The notes beneath the pieces are model-generated. The model did no database searches and had not been told where the DNA came from. It saw nothing but the letters and a program-made list of their open reading frames with translations. Positions 1 through 5,076 of a stretch of DNA of 5,076 bases are shown in pieces; the stretch's first letter is position 1; each line of letters opens with the position of its first letter. This DNA is from Pseudomonadota bacterium (GTDB lineage Bacteria > Pseudomonadota > Gammaproteobacteria > Burkholderiales > Burkholderiaceae_C). The DNA lies in contig JAEWBU010000002.1 of NCBI GenBank assembly GCA_023390985.1, positions 1 to 5,076 of the forward strand, written 5' to 3'. Both the position numbers and the translations under genes were made by a program.

Positions 1-2
1 AG

Positions 3-683
3 TTCCGCAGCTTCCCGGCCGACCACTTCGTGTTCATGGGGACGTCCATGGGCACGGTGAAGAAGACCGCGCTGGACGAGTTCAGCAACCCGCGCAAGGC
101 CGGCATCATCGCCGTCGACCTCGATGAGGGCGACTACCTGATCGGTGCCGCGCTCACCGACGGCAAGCACGACGTCATGCTGTTCTCCGACGGCGGCAAG
201 GCGGTGCGGTTCGACGAGAACGACGTGCGTCCGATGGGCCGCAACGCCCGCGGCGTGCGCGGCATGATGCTCGAGGACGGCCAGAGCGTCATCGCGATGC
301 TGGTCGCGGAAGACGAGCTGCAGAGCGTGCTGACCGCCACCGAGAACGGCTACGGCAAGCGCACCCCGATCACCGAGTACACGCGCCACGGCCGAGGTAC
401 CAAGGGGATGATCGCCATCCAGCAGAGCGAGCGAAACGGCAAGGTCGTCGCCGCCACGCTGGTGCACACCGACGACGAGATCATGCTGATCACCGACCGC
501 GGCGTGCTGGTGCGCACCCGGGTCAGCGAGATCCGCGAACTCGGCCGCGCCACCCAGGGCGTCACCCTGATCGCGCTGGACGACGGCTCCAAGCTCAGCG
601 GCCTGCAGCGCATCGTGGAGAACGACGCCCAGGCCGCCGAAGGCGACGCCCTCGACGCCGCGCCCGACGGCAGCGAAGGCTGA
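3..683 (+). CDS. gyrA: DNA gyrase subunit A, C-terminal part (5' end outside window)
   Basis: GyrA is the DNA-cleaving and wrapping subunit of the GyrA2GyrB2 type II topoisomerase, which introduces negative supercoils using ATP. Only the last 226 codons are present; the breakage-reunion domain, catalytic Tyr and the usual GyrA box lie upstream of the window. What is visible is the DNA-wrapping beta-pinwheel: four repeats of about 45-50 residues (roughly fragment residues 10-51, 57-102, 108-155 and 159-205). The last three carry the blade signature of the GyrA/ParC C-terminal family: MGRNARGVRGM, HGRGTKGM and LGRATQGV. The final ~21 residues are rich in Asp/Glu with no Lys or Arg, like the acidic tails that modulate wrapping in other GyrA proteins. 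The frame is open from the window edge, so the gene continues to the left. GyrA is preferred over ParC because of the number of well-kept blades and the acidic tail. Its stop lies 5 nt before pheA. Confidence 0.96.
   Translation, partial: FRSFPADHFVFMGTSMGTVKKTALDEFSNPRKAGIIAVDLDEGDYLIGAALTDGKHDVMLFSDGGKAVRFDENDVRPMGRNARGVRGMMLEDGQSVIAMLVAEDELQSVLTATENGYGKRTPITEYTRHGRGTKGMIAIQQSERNGKVVAATLVHTDDEIMLITDRGVLVRTRVSEIRELGRATQGVTLIALDDGSKLSGLQRIVENDAQAAEGDALDAAPDGSEG
675..679 (+). promoter_or_regulatory. Ribosome binding site of pheA, inside the end of gyrA
   Basis: GAAGG lies 9 nt before the pheA ATG and is built from the last sense codons of gyrA. Ribosomes finishing gyrA would therefore cover the pheA start, which suggests translational coupling. 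The motif is short and could be partly fortuitous. Confidence 0.5.
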
Positions 684-688
684 CCGGC

Positions 689-1777
689 ATGGCCACGAAG
701 GACCTGTCGCAGCTTCGCACCGAGATCGACGCCGTCGACCGCGAACTGCTGACCCTGCTCAACCGCCGCGCCTCGCTGGCCAACGAGGTCGGCGACCTCA
801 AGCGTGCCGAGGGCTCGGTGGTGTTCCGTCCCGAGCGGGAGGCGCAGGTCATCAACAGCCTGCAGGAACGCAACCCGGGGCCCCTCAAGGCCGAGAACGT
901 GGCCACGATCTGGCGCGAGATCATGTCGGCCTGCCGCGCGCTGGAAGCGCCGCAGCGCGTCGCCTACCTCGGCCCGGCCGGCACCTTCAGCGAGCAGGCC
1001 GCGGTGCAGTTCTTCGGCTCGAGCATCGAGCACGTTCCCTGCGTCAGCTTCGACGAGGTGTTCCAGGCCGCCGCGGCCGGCACAGCCCAGTTCGGCGTGG
1101 TGCCGGTGGAGAACAGCACCGAGGGCGTGGTGACGCGCTCGCTCGACCTGCTGCTCACCTCGCCCCTGCACATCGTCGGCGAGATCAGCCTCCTCGTGCG
1201 GCACCACCTGCTGCGAAAGGGCGAGGGCTCGCTCAAGGGCATCGAGGCCGTGCTGGCGCATCCGCAGGCGCTGGCGCAGTGCCAGGGCTGGCTGACCAAG
1301 CACCTGCCCGATGCCGAGCGCCGGGCCGTCTCCAGCAACGCCGAGGGCGCGCGCCTGGCCGCCACCAACCCCGCCTGGGCCGCGATCGCCAGCGACCGCG
1401 CCGGGACCGAGTTCGGGCTGCACATCGCCGCCCACGCCATCCAGGACGACGCGTTCAACCGCACGCGCTTCGCCGTGGTCTGCCTGCCGCAGACGCTGGC
1501 CGCGCCCCAGGCTTCGGGCAAGGACTGCGTGAGCCTGGTCGTCTCGGTGCCCAACCGCCCCGGCGCGGTGCACGACATCCTGGTGCCGCTCAAGCAGCAC
1601 GGCGTGTCGATGACGCGCTTCGAGTCGCGCCCCGCCCGCTCGGGCCAGTGGGAATACTTCTTCTACATCGACGTCGAGGGCCATCCTTCGCAGCCGCACG
1701 TCGCCGCCGCGCTGGAGGACTTGCGCCGCCTCTGCGCCTTCTACAAAGTCCTGGGCACCTACCCCATCGGCGACTGA
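689..1777 (+). CDS. pheA: Bifunctional chorismate mutase/prephenate dehydratase (P-protein)
   Basis: This cytoplasmic enzyme converts chorismate to prephenate and then to phenylpyruvate, committing flux to phenylalanine. Three domains follow in order in 362 aa, the usual P-protein length. Residues ~5-86 are an AroQ-type helical chorismate mutase; by alignment from memory with the E. coli enzyme, R10, R27, K38 and E51 match the substrate-binding set. Residues ~89-268 are prephenate dehydratase, with GPAGTFSEQAA (95-105), PVENSTEG (139-146), HPQALAQC (191-198) and the catalytic NRTRF motif (257-261, Thr259). Residues ~280-357 are an ACT domain with RPGAV (290-294) and ESRP (312-315), motifs that bind phenylalanine and mediate feedback inhibition in this family. 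The ATG follows the gyrA stop by 5 nt and places the mutase start normally. No leader peptide, attenuator or own promoter is visible, so control is probably allosteric plus shared transcription. Confidence 0.97.
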   Translation: MATKDLSQLRTEIDAVDRELLTLLNRRASLANEVGDLKRAEGSVVFRPEREAQVINSLQERNPGPLKAENVATIWREIMSACRALEAPQRVAYLGPAGTFSEQAAVQFFGSSIEHVPCVSFDEVFQAAAAGTAQFGVVPVENSTEGVVTRSLDLLLTSPLHIVGEISLLVRHHLLRKGEGSLKGIEAVLAHPQALAQCQGWLTKHLPDAERRAVSSNAEGARLAATNPAWAAIASDRAGTEFGLHIAAHAIQDDAFNRTRFAVVCLPQTLAAPQASGKDCVSLVVSVPNRPGAVHDILVPLKQHGVSMTRFESRPARSGQWEYFFYIDVEGHPSQPHVAAALEDLRRLCAFYKVLGTYPIGD

Positions 1778-1783
1778 GGATCC

Positions 1784-1787
1784 GGAG
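1784..1787 (+). promoter_or_regulatory. Ribosome binding site of tyrA
   Basis: GGAG lies 10 nt before ATG 1798 in the 20-nt pheA-tyrA gap. It decides the tyrA start: the reading frame stays open far upstream through pheA, but only this ATG has a Shine-Dalgarno match and places the Rossmann motif at the N-terminus. Confidence 0.6.
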
Positions 1788-1797
1788 TACCACCAGC

Positions 1798-2673
1798 ATG
1801 TTCGAGCAACTCGGCCTGATCGGCTGCGGCCTCATGGGCGGATCGTTCGCCCTCGCCCTCAAGCGGGCCGGCCTGGTCAAGCGCGTGGTGGGCTACAGCA
1901 AGTCGCCCTCCACCACCGAGCGCGCGCGCCAGCTCGGCGTCATCGACGTCGAGGCGCCTTCCGCCCTGCTGGCCGTGTCCGGCGCGGACATCGTGCTGCT
2001 GGCCGTGCCGGTGGCCGCCACCGAAGCCACGCTGAAGGCCATCCGCCACCTGGTCACGCGCGACATGCTGATCATGGACGTCGGCTCCACCAAGCGCGAC
2101 GTCATCGACGCGGCGCGCCGCGTCCTGCGCGAGAACGTGGGCGCGTTCGTGCCCTGCCATCCCATCGCCGGCAAGGAAGCCTCGGGTGTCGAGCATGCCG
2201 ACCCGGAGCTGTACGCCAACCGCCAGGTGATCATCACTCCGATCGAGCGCACGCAGGTCTCGCACCTGAACAGGGCACGCGAAGTCTGGGAAGCGCTGGG
2301 CTGCCAGGTGCAGCAGATGTCGCCGGAGGCGCACGACGCGGCCTTCGCCGCGGTCAGCCACCTGCCGCACCTGATCGCCTTCGCCCTCGTCAACGGCATC
2401 GCGGCCCAGCCGCACGGACAGGACTTCCTGTCGCTGGCCGGCCCGGGCTTTCGCGACTTCACGCGCATCGCGGCCAGCGATCCCAAGATGTGGCGCGACA
2501 TCCTGCTGGCCAACAGGCAGGAGCTGGTCGAGCAGACGCAGCTGTTCCAGCAGACCCTGCAGGCCATGCAGTCGCTGATCGAGGCCGGCAACGGCGAGGC
2601 GCTCGAGGAACTGATCGCCCAGGCCAGCCAGGTGCGCGCCGACTGGCGCATGGGCTCGCGCAAGGTCGGCTGA
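1798..2673 (+). CDS. tyrA: Prephenate dehydrogenase (TyrA family)
   Basis: TyrA oxidatively decarboxylates prephenate (or arogenate, in broad-specificity 'cyclohexadienyl' members) with NAD(P)+, leading to tyrosine. The 291-aa protein has an N-terminal Rossmann fold with GxGxxG at G9, G11 and G14, DVGSTK at 94-99, and the family signature HPIAGKEASG at 121-130. The helical C-terminal domain carries SHLPHLIAFAL (187-197) and GFRDFTRIAASDP (217-229). His121, His188 and Arg223 are the likely catalytic and substrate-binding residues by family comparison. There is no ACT or chorismate mutase domain, so this is the short monofunctional form. The stretch after the second beta strand (GYSKS, 32-36) lacks the acidic residue typical of strictly NAD-dependent dehydrogenases, which leaves NADP or dual use open. 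The upstream open frame inside pheA is a high-GC shadow. tyrA is in the same frame as the following aroA-cmk gene, with only its TGA and four codons between. Confidence 0.96.
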   Translation: MFEQLGLIGCGLMGGSFALALKRAGLVKRVVGYSKSPSTTERARQLGVIDVEAPSALLAVSGADIVLLAVPVAATEATLKAIRHLVTRDMLIMDVGSTKRDVIDAARRVLRENVGAFVPCHPIAGKEASGVEHADPELYANRQVIITPIERTQVSHLNRAREVWEALGCQVQQMSPEAHDAAFAAVSHLPHLIAFALVNGIAAQPHGQDFLSLAGPGFRDFTRIAASDPKMWRDILLANRQELVEQTQLFQQTLQAMQSLIEAGNGEALEELIAQASQVRADWRMGSRKVG

Positions 2674-2685
2674 GCGGGGCCGGCG

Positions 2686-4689
2686 ATGTTCGCCACCGAA
2701 TTCCTCGACCTCCCGGCATTCGACGCCGCGGCCGGCCAGGTTCGCCTGCCGGGCTCCAAGAGCATCTCCAACCGCGTGCTGCTGCTGGCCGCCCTGAGCG
2801 AGGGCGACACCGTCGTCCACGACCTGCTCGATTCCGACGACACGCGCGTGATGCTGGACGCGCTGCGCGCGCTCGGGTGCGGCGTGCAGTCCAGGGCGGG
2901 CAGCGTGACGATCACCGGGTTCGGCGCACGCGGTCCGGCCGCGCAGGCGCGCCTCTTCCTCGGCAACGCGGGCACCGCGATGCGACCGCTGGCCGCAGCG
3001 CTGGCCGTGCGGGGCGGCGACTACGAATTGAGCGGCGTCCCCCGCATGCACGAGCGCCCGATCGGCGACCTGGTCGACGCGCTGCGCCAGCTGGGCTGCT
3101 CGGTCGACTACCTCGGGCACGACGGTTATCCGCCGCTGCGCATCGGCCGCGCCGGCCCGCTCAAGCTCGAGGCGCCGATCCGCGTGCGCGGCGACGTCTC
3201 CAGCCAGTTCCTCACCGCCCTGCTGCTGGCGCTGCCGCTGGTGGCGCTACAGGACGTGGTGATCGAGGTCGCCGGCGAACTGATCTCCAAGCCCTACGTC
3301 GAGATCACGTTGAACCTGCTGGCCCGCTTCGGGGTGCAGGTGCGCCGCGACGGCTGGCAGCGCTTCACCATTCCGGCCGGCAGCCGCTACGTCACGCCGG
3401 GCGAGATCCATGTCGAGGCCGACGCGTCGTCGGCCAGCTACTTCGCCGCCGCGGGAGCCATCGCGTCGCCGCAGGGCGTTCGCATCCTCGGCGTGGGCCT
3501 GGACTCGATCCAGGGCGACATCCGCTTCCTGGACGCCGTGCAGGCCATGGGCGGCCGGGTCGCGAGCGGTCCCAACTGGATCGAGGTCTCGCGCGGCGCC
3601 TGGCCGCTGAAGGCGCTCGACCTCGACTGCAACCACATCCCCGACGCGGCGATGACGCTCGCCGTGATGGCGCTCTACGCCGACGGCACCACGACGCTGC
3701 GCAACATCGCCAGCTGGCGCGTCAAGGAAACCGACCGGCTGAATGCGATGGCCGTCGAGCTGCGCAAGCTGGGCGCGAGCGTCGAGGAAGGTGCCGACTA
3801 CCTGCGCGTCACGCCGCCCGCGCAAGCGGAGTGGCGGCCCGCCGGCATCCACACCTACGACGACCACCGTGTCGCCATGTGCTTCTCGCTGGCCGCCTTC
3901 AACCCGGCCGGGGTTGCGGTCCGCATCGAAGACCCCAAGTGTGTGGCGAAGACGTTTCCCGACTACTTCGAAGCCCTGTTCGACGTGGTCCAGCTGCCCG
4001 CCTCGCGCGTGCCGGTGATCTGCATCGACGGGCCGACCGCCTCGGGCAAGGGCACGCTCGCCTCGGAGACGGCGCGGCGACTCGGCTACGCGTACCTCGA
4101 TTCCGGCGCGCTGTACCGCATCACCGCCCTGGCCGCGCTGCGGGCGGGTCACGCGCTGGACGAAGCGCACGAGCAGCGCATCGCCTCGATGGCCGAGCGC
4201 CTGCCGGTGGTCTTCCGGGACGGCCGGGTCCTGCTCGGCGGCGACGACGTCACGGACGCGATCCGCACCGAGGAAGCGGGCATGAACGCCTCGCGGGTGT
4301 CGGCCTTGCCGGCGGTGCGCGCGGCCCTGGTGTCGCTGCAGCAATCGTTCCGCCGCCTGCCCGGGCTGGTGGCGGACGGCCGCGACATGGGCACCGTCAT
4401 CTTCCCCGACGCGCAGCTCAAGGTGTTCCTCACCGCCAGCGCCGCCAAGCGGGCCGAGCGCAGGCATAAGCAATTGATTTCAAAGGGTTTTGCCCCTACA
4501 ATAGACACCCTTCGCGCCGACCTGGAAGCGCGCGACGCCCGCGATTCACAACGCGCCGTCGCCCCACTCAAGCCGGCGCAGGATGCCCTCCTGCTGGACA
4601 ACTCGGAGCAATCGGTCGAAGACTCGGTGGCCCAGGTTCTCGAGTGGTGGGAAGCCAGGCAGCCGTTCGCGGCTTCCGGCAAGCAGTAA
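2686..4689 (+). CDS. aroA-cmk: Fused EPSP synthase (AroA) - cytidylate kinase (Cmk)
   Basis: Two enzymes lie in one 667-aa open frame. Residues 1 to ~436 are 5-enolpyruvylshikimate-3-phosphate synthase, step six of the shikimate pathway. They contain LPGSKSISNR (21-30; Lys25, Ser26, Arg30), LFLGNAGTAMRP (90-101), RMHERPIG (120-127), SSQFLTA (172-178), IPDAAMT (318-324; Asp320 likely catalytic), KETDR (347-351; Glu348) and DPKCVAKTFPDYF (416-428). This is the class I, E. coli-like form; Gly96 and Pro101 keep the residues usual in glyphosate-sensitive enzymes. Residues ~442-667 are CMP/dCMP kinase: P-loop GPTASGKGT (449-457), LDSGALYR (471-478), ADGRDMGT (563-570) and a lid with Arg616, Asp617, Arg619, Asp620 and Arg623. 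Both parts are full length with key residues intact, joined by a linker of only a few residues. Upstream, the tyrA stop bounds the frame and leaves ATG 2686 as the start; its Shine-Dalgarno is weak (GGGG at 2676-2679), suggesting coupling to tyrA. Codons near 4474-4502 are AT-rich, where a promoter is embedded. Confidence 0.97.
   Translation: MFATEFLDLPAFDAAAGQVRLPGSKSISNRVLLLAALSEGDTVVHDLLDSDDTRVMLDALRALGCGVQSRAGSVTITGFGARGPAAQARLFLGNAGTAMRPLAAALAVRGGDYELSGVPRMHERPIGDLVDALRQLGCSVDYLGHDGYPPLRIGRAGPLKLEAPIRVRGDVSSQFLTALLLALPLVALQDVVIEVAGELISKPYVEITLNLLARFGVQVRRDGWQRFTIPAGSRYVTPGEIHVEADASSASYFAAAGAIASPQGVRILGVGLDSIQGDIRFLDAVQAMGGRVASGPNWIEVSRGAWPLKALDLDCNHIPDAAMTLAVMALYADGTTTLRNIASWRVKETDRLNAMAVELRKLGASVEEGADYLRVTPPAQAEWRPAGIHTYDDHRVAMCFSLAAFNPAGVAVRIEDPKCVAKTFPDYFEALFDVVQLPASRVPVICIDGPTASGKGTLASETARRLGYAYLDSGALYRITALAALRAGHALDEAHEQRIASMAERLPVVFRDGRVLLGGDDVTDAIRTEEAGMNASRVSALPAVRAALVSLQQSFRRLPGLVADGRDMGTVIFPDAQLKVFLTASAAKRAERRHKQLISKGFAPTIDTLRADLEARDARDSQRAVAPLKPAQDALLLDNSEQSVEDSVAQVLEWWEARQPFAASGKQ
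4474..4502 (+). promoter_or_regulatory. Sigma-70-type promoter inside cmk, probably for rpsA
   Basis: A -35-like TTGATT (4474-4479) and a -10-like TACAAT (4497-4502) are separated by exactly 17 nt. The hexamers match the consensus at four and five of six positions. The 39 bases from 4465 to 4503 contain 14 G/C (about 36%), in a region otherwise strongly GC-rich, and use codons such as ATT, TCA, TTT, ACA and ATA. The spacer holds a short dyad (AGGG 4484-4487, CCCT 4494-4497). Expected initiation is near 4507-4510, giving an rpsA leader of about 355 nt. The next gene downstream is rpsA; promoters located in the preceding cmk gene are known for E. coli rpsA. Assignment to rpsA is inference from position. 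Confidence 0.65.
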
Positions 4690-4775
4690 AGCGGCCGGCG
4701 ACGGTCGCTGCGATAGGTCCGCAACGCCCCCCTCGCGCAGCAAGCGCACTGGCGGTGCGGTTCGTCAACCAACCC

Positions 4776-4791
4776 GCGGTCCCCAGGCCGC
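4776..4791 (+). other. Potential RNA hairpin in the rpsA leader, followed by A6
   Basis: GCGGTC (4776-4781) can pair with GGCCGC (4786-4791), five Watson-Crick pairs plus one G-U, closing a CCCA loop. Six A residues follow directly. On the + strand this is not a terminator because the tract is A, not T. An A-rich single strand beside a stem is a plausible landing site for S1. Confidence 0.35.
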
Positions 4792-4820
4792 AAAAAACGC
4801 CGTCGCAGTCATAGAAACAT

Positions 4821-4834
4821 CGGCAATGGTGCCG
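4821..4834 (+). other. Potential RNA hairpin upstream of the rpsA ribosome binding site
   Basis: CGGCA (4821-4825) and TGCCG (4830-4834) form a perfect 5-bp stem with a four-base ATGG loop. It lies about 20 nt before the Shine-Dalgarno sequence of rpsA. A stem this short can arise by chance in GC-rich DNA, so its function is uncertain. Confidence 0.3.
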
Positions 4835-4854
4835 TTGGAAACCTGCGGACGTGC

Positions 4855-4859
4855 AAGGA
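4855..4859 (+). promoter_or_regulatory. Ribosome binding site of rpsA
   Basis: AAGGA lies 6 nt before ATG 4866, the best Shine-Dalgarno match in the window, as expected for a highly expressed ribosomal protein gene. E. coli rpsA is noted for a weak Shine-Dalgarno, so this one is comparatively strong. Confidence 0.75.
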
Positions 4860-4865
4860 ACCTGA

Positions 4866-5076
4866 ATGTCTGAATCCTTCGCCGCCCTCTTCGAGGAATC
4901 GCTCCAGCGCGCCGAAATGCGCCAGGGTGAGGTCATCACCGCCGAAGTCGTGCGCATCGAGCACAACTTCGTCGTCGTCAACGCCGGACTGAAGTCCGAG
5001 GCGTACGTCCCGATCGACGAATTCAAGAACGACAAGGGCGAGATCGAAGTCCAGGTCGGCGACTTCGTGTCGGTGG
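4866..5076 (+). CDS. rpsA: 30S ribosomal protein S1, N-terminal part (3' end outside window)
   Basis: S1 is the large, mRNA-binding protein of the small ribosomal subunit; it unfolds and captures mRNA for initiation, particularly transcripts with structured or weak leaders. The first 70 codons are present. The N-terminus (MSESFAALFEESL) and GLKSEAYVPIDEFKN (residues 41-55) are typical of the family and close to E. coli S1. Residues ~18-70 are most of the first S1/OB-fold repeat; this N-terminal region anchors S1 to the ribosome through S2. The start is secure: an in-frame TGA (4863-4865) directly precedes the ATG, and AAGGA stands 6 nt upstream. The complete protein would have about 550-560 residues and six repeats, but that lies outside the window. 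Expression is probably driven by the promoter inside cmk plus read-through from upstream, possibly with S1 autoregulation at the leader. Confidence 0.97.
   Translation, partial: MSESFAALFEESLQRAEMRQGEVITAEVVRIEHNFVVVNAGLKSEAYVPIDEFKNDKGEIEVQVGDFVSV

Larger units (their letters stand above)
4690..4865 (+). other. Non-coding gap: putative rpsA leader
   Basis: These 176 nt separate the fused aroA-cmk gene from rpsA and hold no credible gene. No Rho-independent terminator is visible: there is no GC hairpin followed by a T tract. Transcription from aroA-cmk and from the internal promoter should therefore read into rpsA. The segment contains two small hairpins, an A6 tract (4792-4797) and a second A-rich stretch (4811-4819). 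No second promoter of comparable quality is seen. A role as an S1-responsive translational leader, as known for E. coli rpsA, is inferred only from position and these elements. Confidence 0.5.

Noticed and set aside
350..1699. Long antisense open frame (449 codons) across gyrA and pheA; similar frames opposite tyrA (1759-3120) and aroA-cmk (3247-4473)
   Set aside because: Their products are low-complexity, Arg/Ala/Gly/His-rich sequences without domain signatures, and they exactly oppose well-recognised genes. Long antisense frames are expected in GC-rich coding DNA.
1721..1747. Possible promoter near the end of pheA (TTGCGC, TACAAA)
   Set aside because: The -35 match is poor, the spacing is 15 nt, and there is no local AT enrichment comparable with 4465-4503.
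1279..1797. Upstream extension of the tyrA frame inside pheA
   Set aside because: The extension overlaps the conserved ACT domain of pheA in another frame and has Arg/Pro-rich content. ATG 1798 with its GGAG is the natural start.
3237..3244. Chi-like octamers GCTGGTGG (3237-3244, 4365-4372) and the reverse complement at 1790-1797
   Set aside because: The octamer is a common product of Leu/Val codons in GC-rich genes, and its role as Chi is not established for this lineage.
2490..4469. 659-codon + strand frame overlapping aroA-cmk
   Set aside because: It is an Arg/Gly/Pro-rich shadow of aroA-cmk in another frame with no recognisable domains.
4698..4708. Short palindrome GCGACGGTCGC after the aroA-cmk stop
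   Set aside because: The arms are 5 nt around a single base, too tight for an RNA hairpin, with no T tract to make a terminator and no known operator match.
4568..5035. Antisense open frame covering the aroA-cmk/rpsA gap
   Set aside because: It spans two real genes on the opposite strand, has no recognisable family and no convincing start signal.
1..5076. An undescribed defence, mobile or biosynthetic system
   Set aside because: All coding space is taken by five well-known core genes; there are no repeats, integration signs, CRISPR units or orphan genes.

Overview
The window comes from a high-GC bacterial chromosome. Gene content, gene order and protein sequences point to a betaproteobacterium of the order Burkholderiales. 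The fused AroA-Cmk protein makes a Comamonadaceae-type organism (Variovorax/Ramlibacter-like) most likely, but the genus cannot be set from the sequence alone. Nothing here looks mobile or recently acquired: no insertion sequence, integrase, tRNA, CRISPR array or prophage gene is visible, and base composition is uniform apart from one short AT-rich patch.

All five genes lie on the + strand, tightly packed. Left to right: the 3' end of gyrA (last 226 codons, four beta-pinwheel blades and an acidic tail); pheA, 5 nt later (chorismate mutase/prephenate dehydratase, 362 aa); tyrA after 20 nt (prephenate dehydrogenase, 291 aa); a fused aroA-cmk gene after 12 nt (EPSP synthase joined to cytidylate kinase, 667 aa); a 176-nt non-coding gap; and the first 70 codons of rpsA (ribosomal protein S1). 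This is the conserved 'aromatic supraoperon' of beta/gammaproteobacteria, but without serC, which usually sits before pheA in relatives.

AroA makes 5-enolpyruvylshikimate-3-phosphate, the precursor of chorismate. PheA and TyrA then take chorismate/prephenate to phenylalanine and tyrosine. Cmk recycles CMP/dCMP, GyrA maintains DNA supercoiling, and S1 recruits mRNA to the ribosome, so the cluster joins amino-acid supply to housekeeping functions. The short gaps suggest co-transcription from upstream of the window.

The clearest non-coding signal is a near-consensus sigma-70-type promoter (TTGATT, 17 nt, TACAAT; 4474-4502) inside the cmk part of the fused gene, on a locally AT-rich stretch. It probably drives rpsA with a leader of about 355 nt. 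The end of that leader holds two small hairpins separated by A-rich sequence and could be a site of S1 autoregulation. I found no convincing undescribed system; the points worth a second look are the fusion architecture, the embedded promoter and the rpsA leader.
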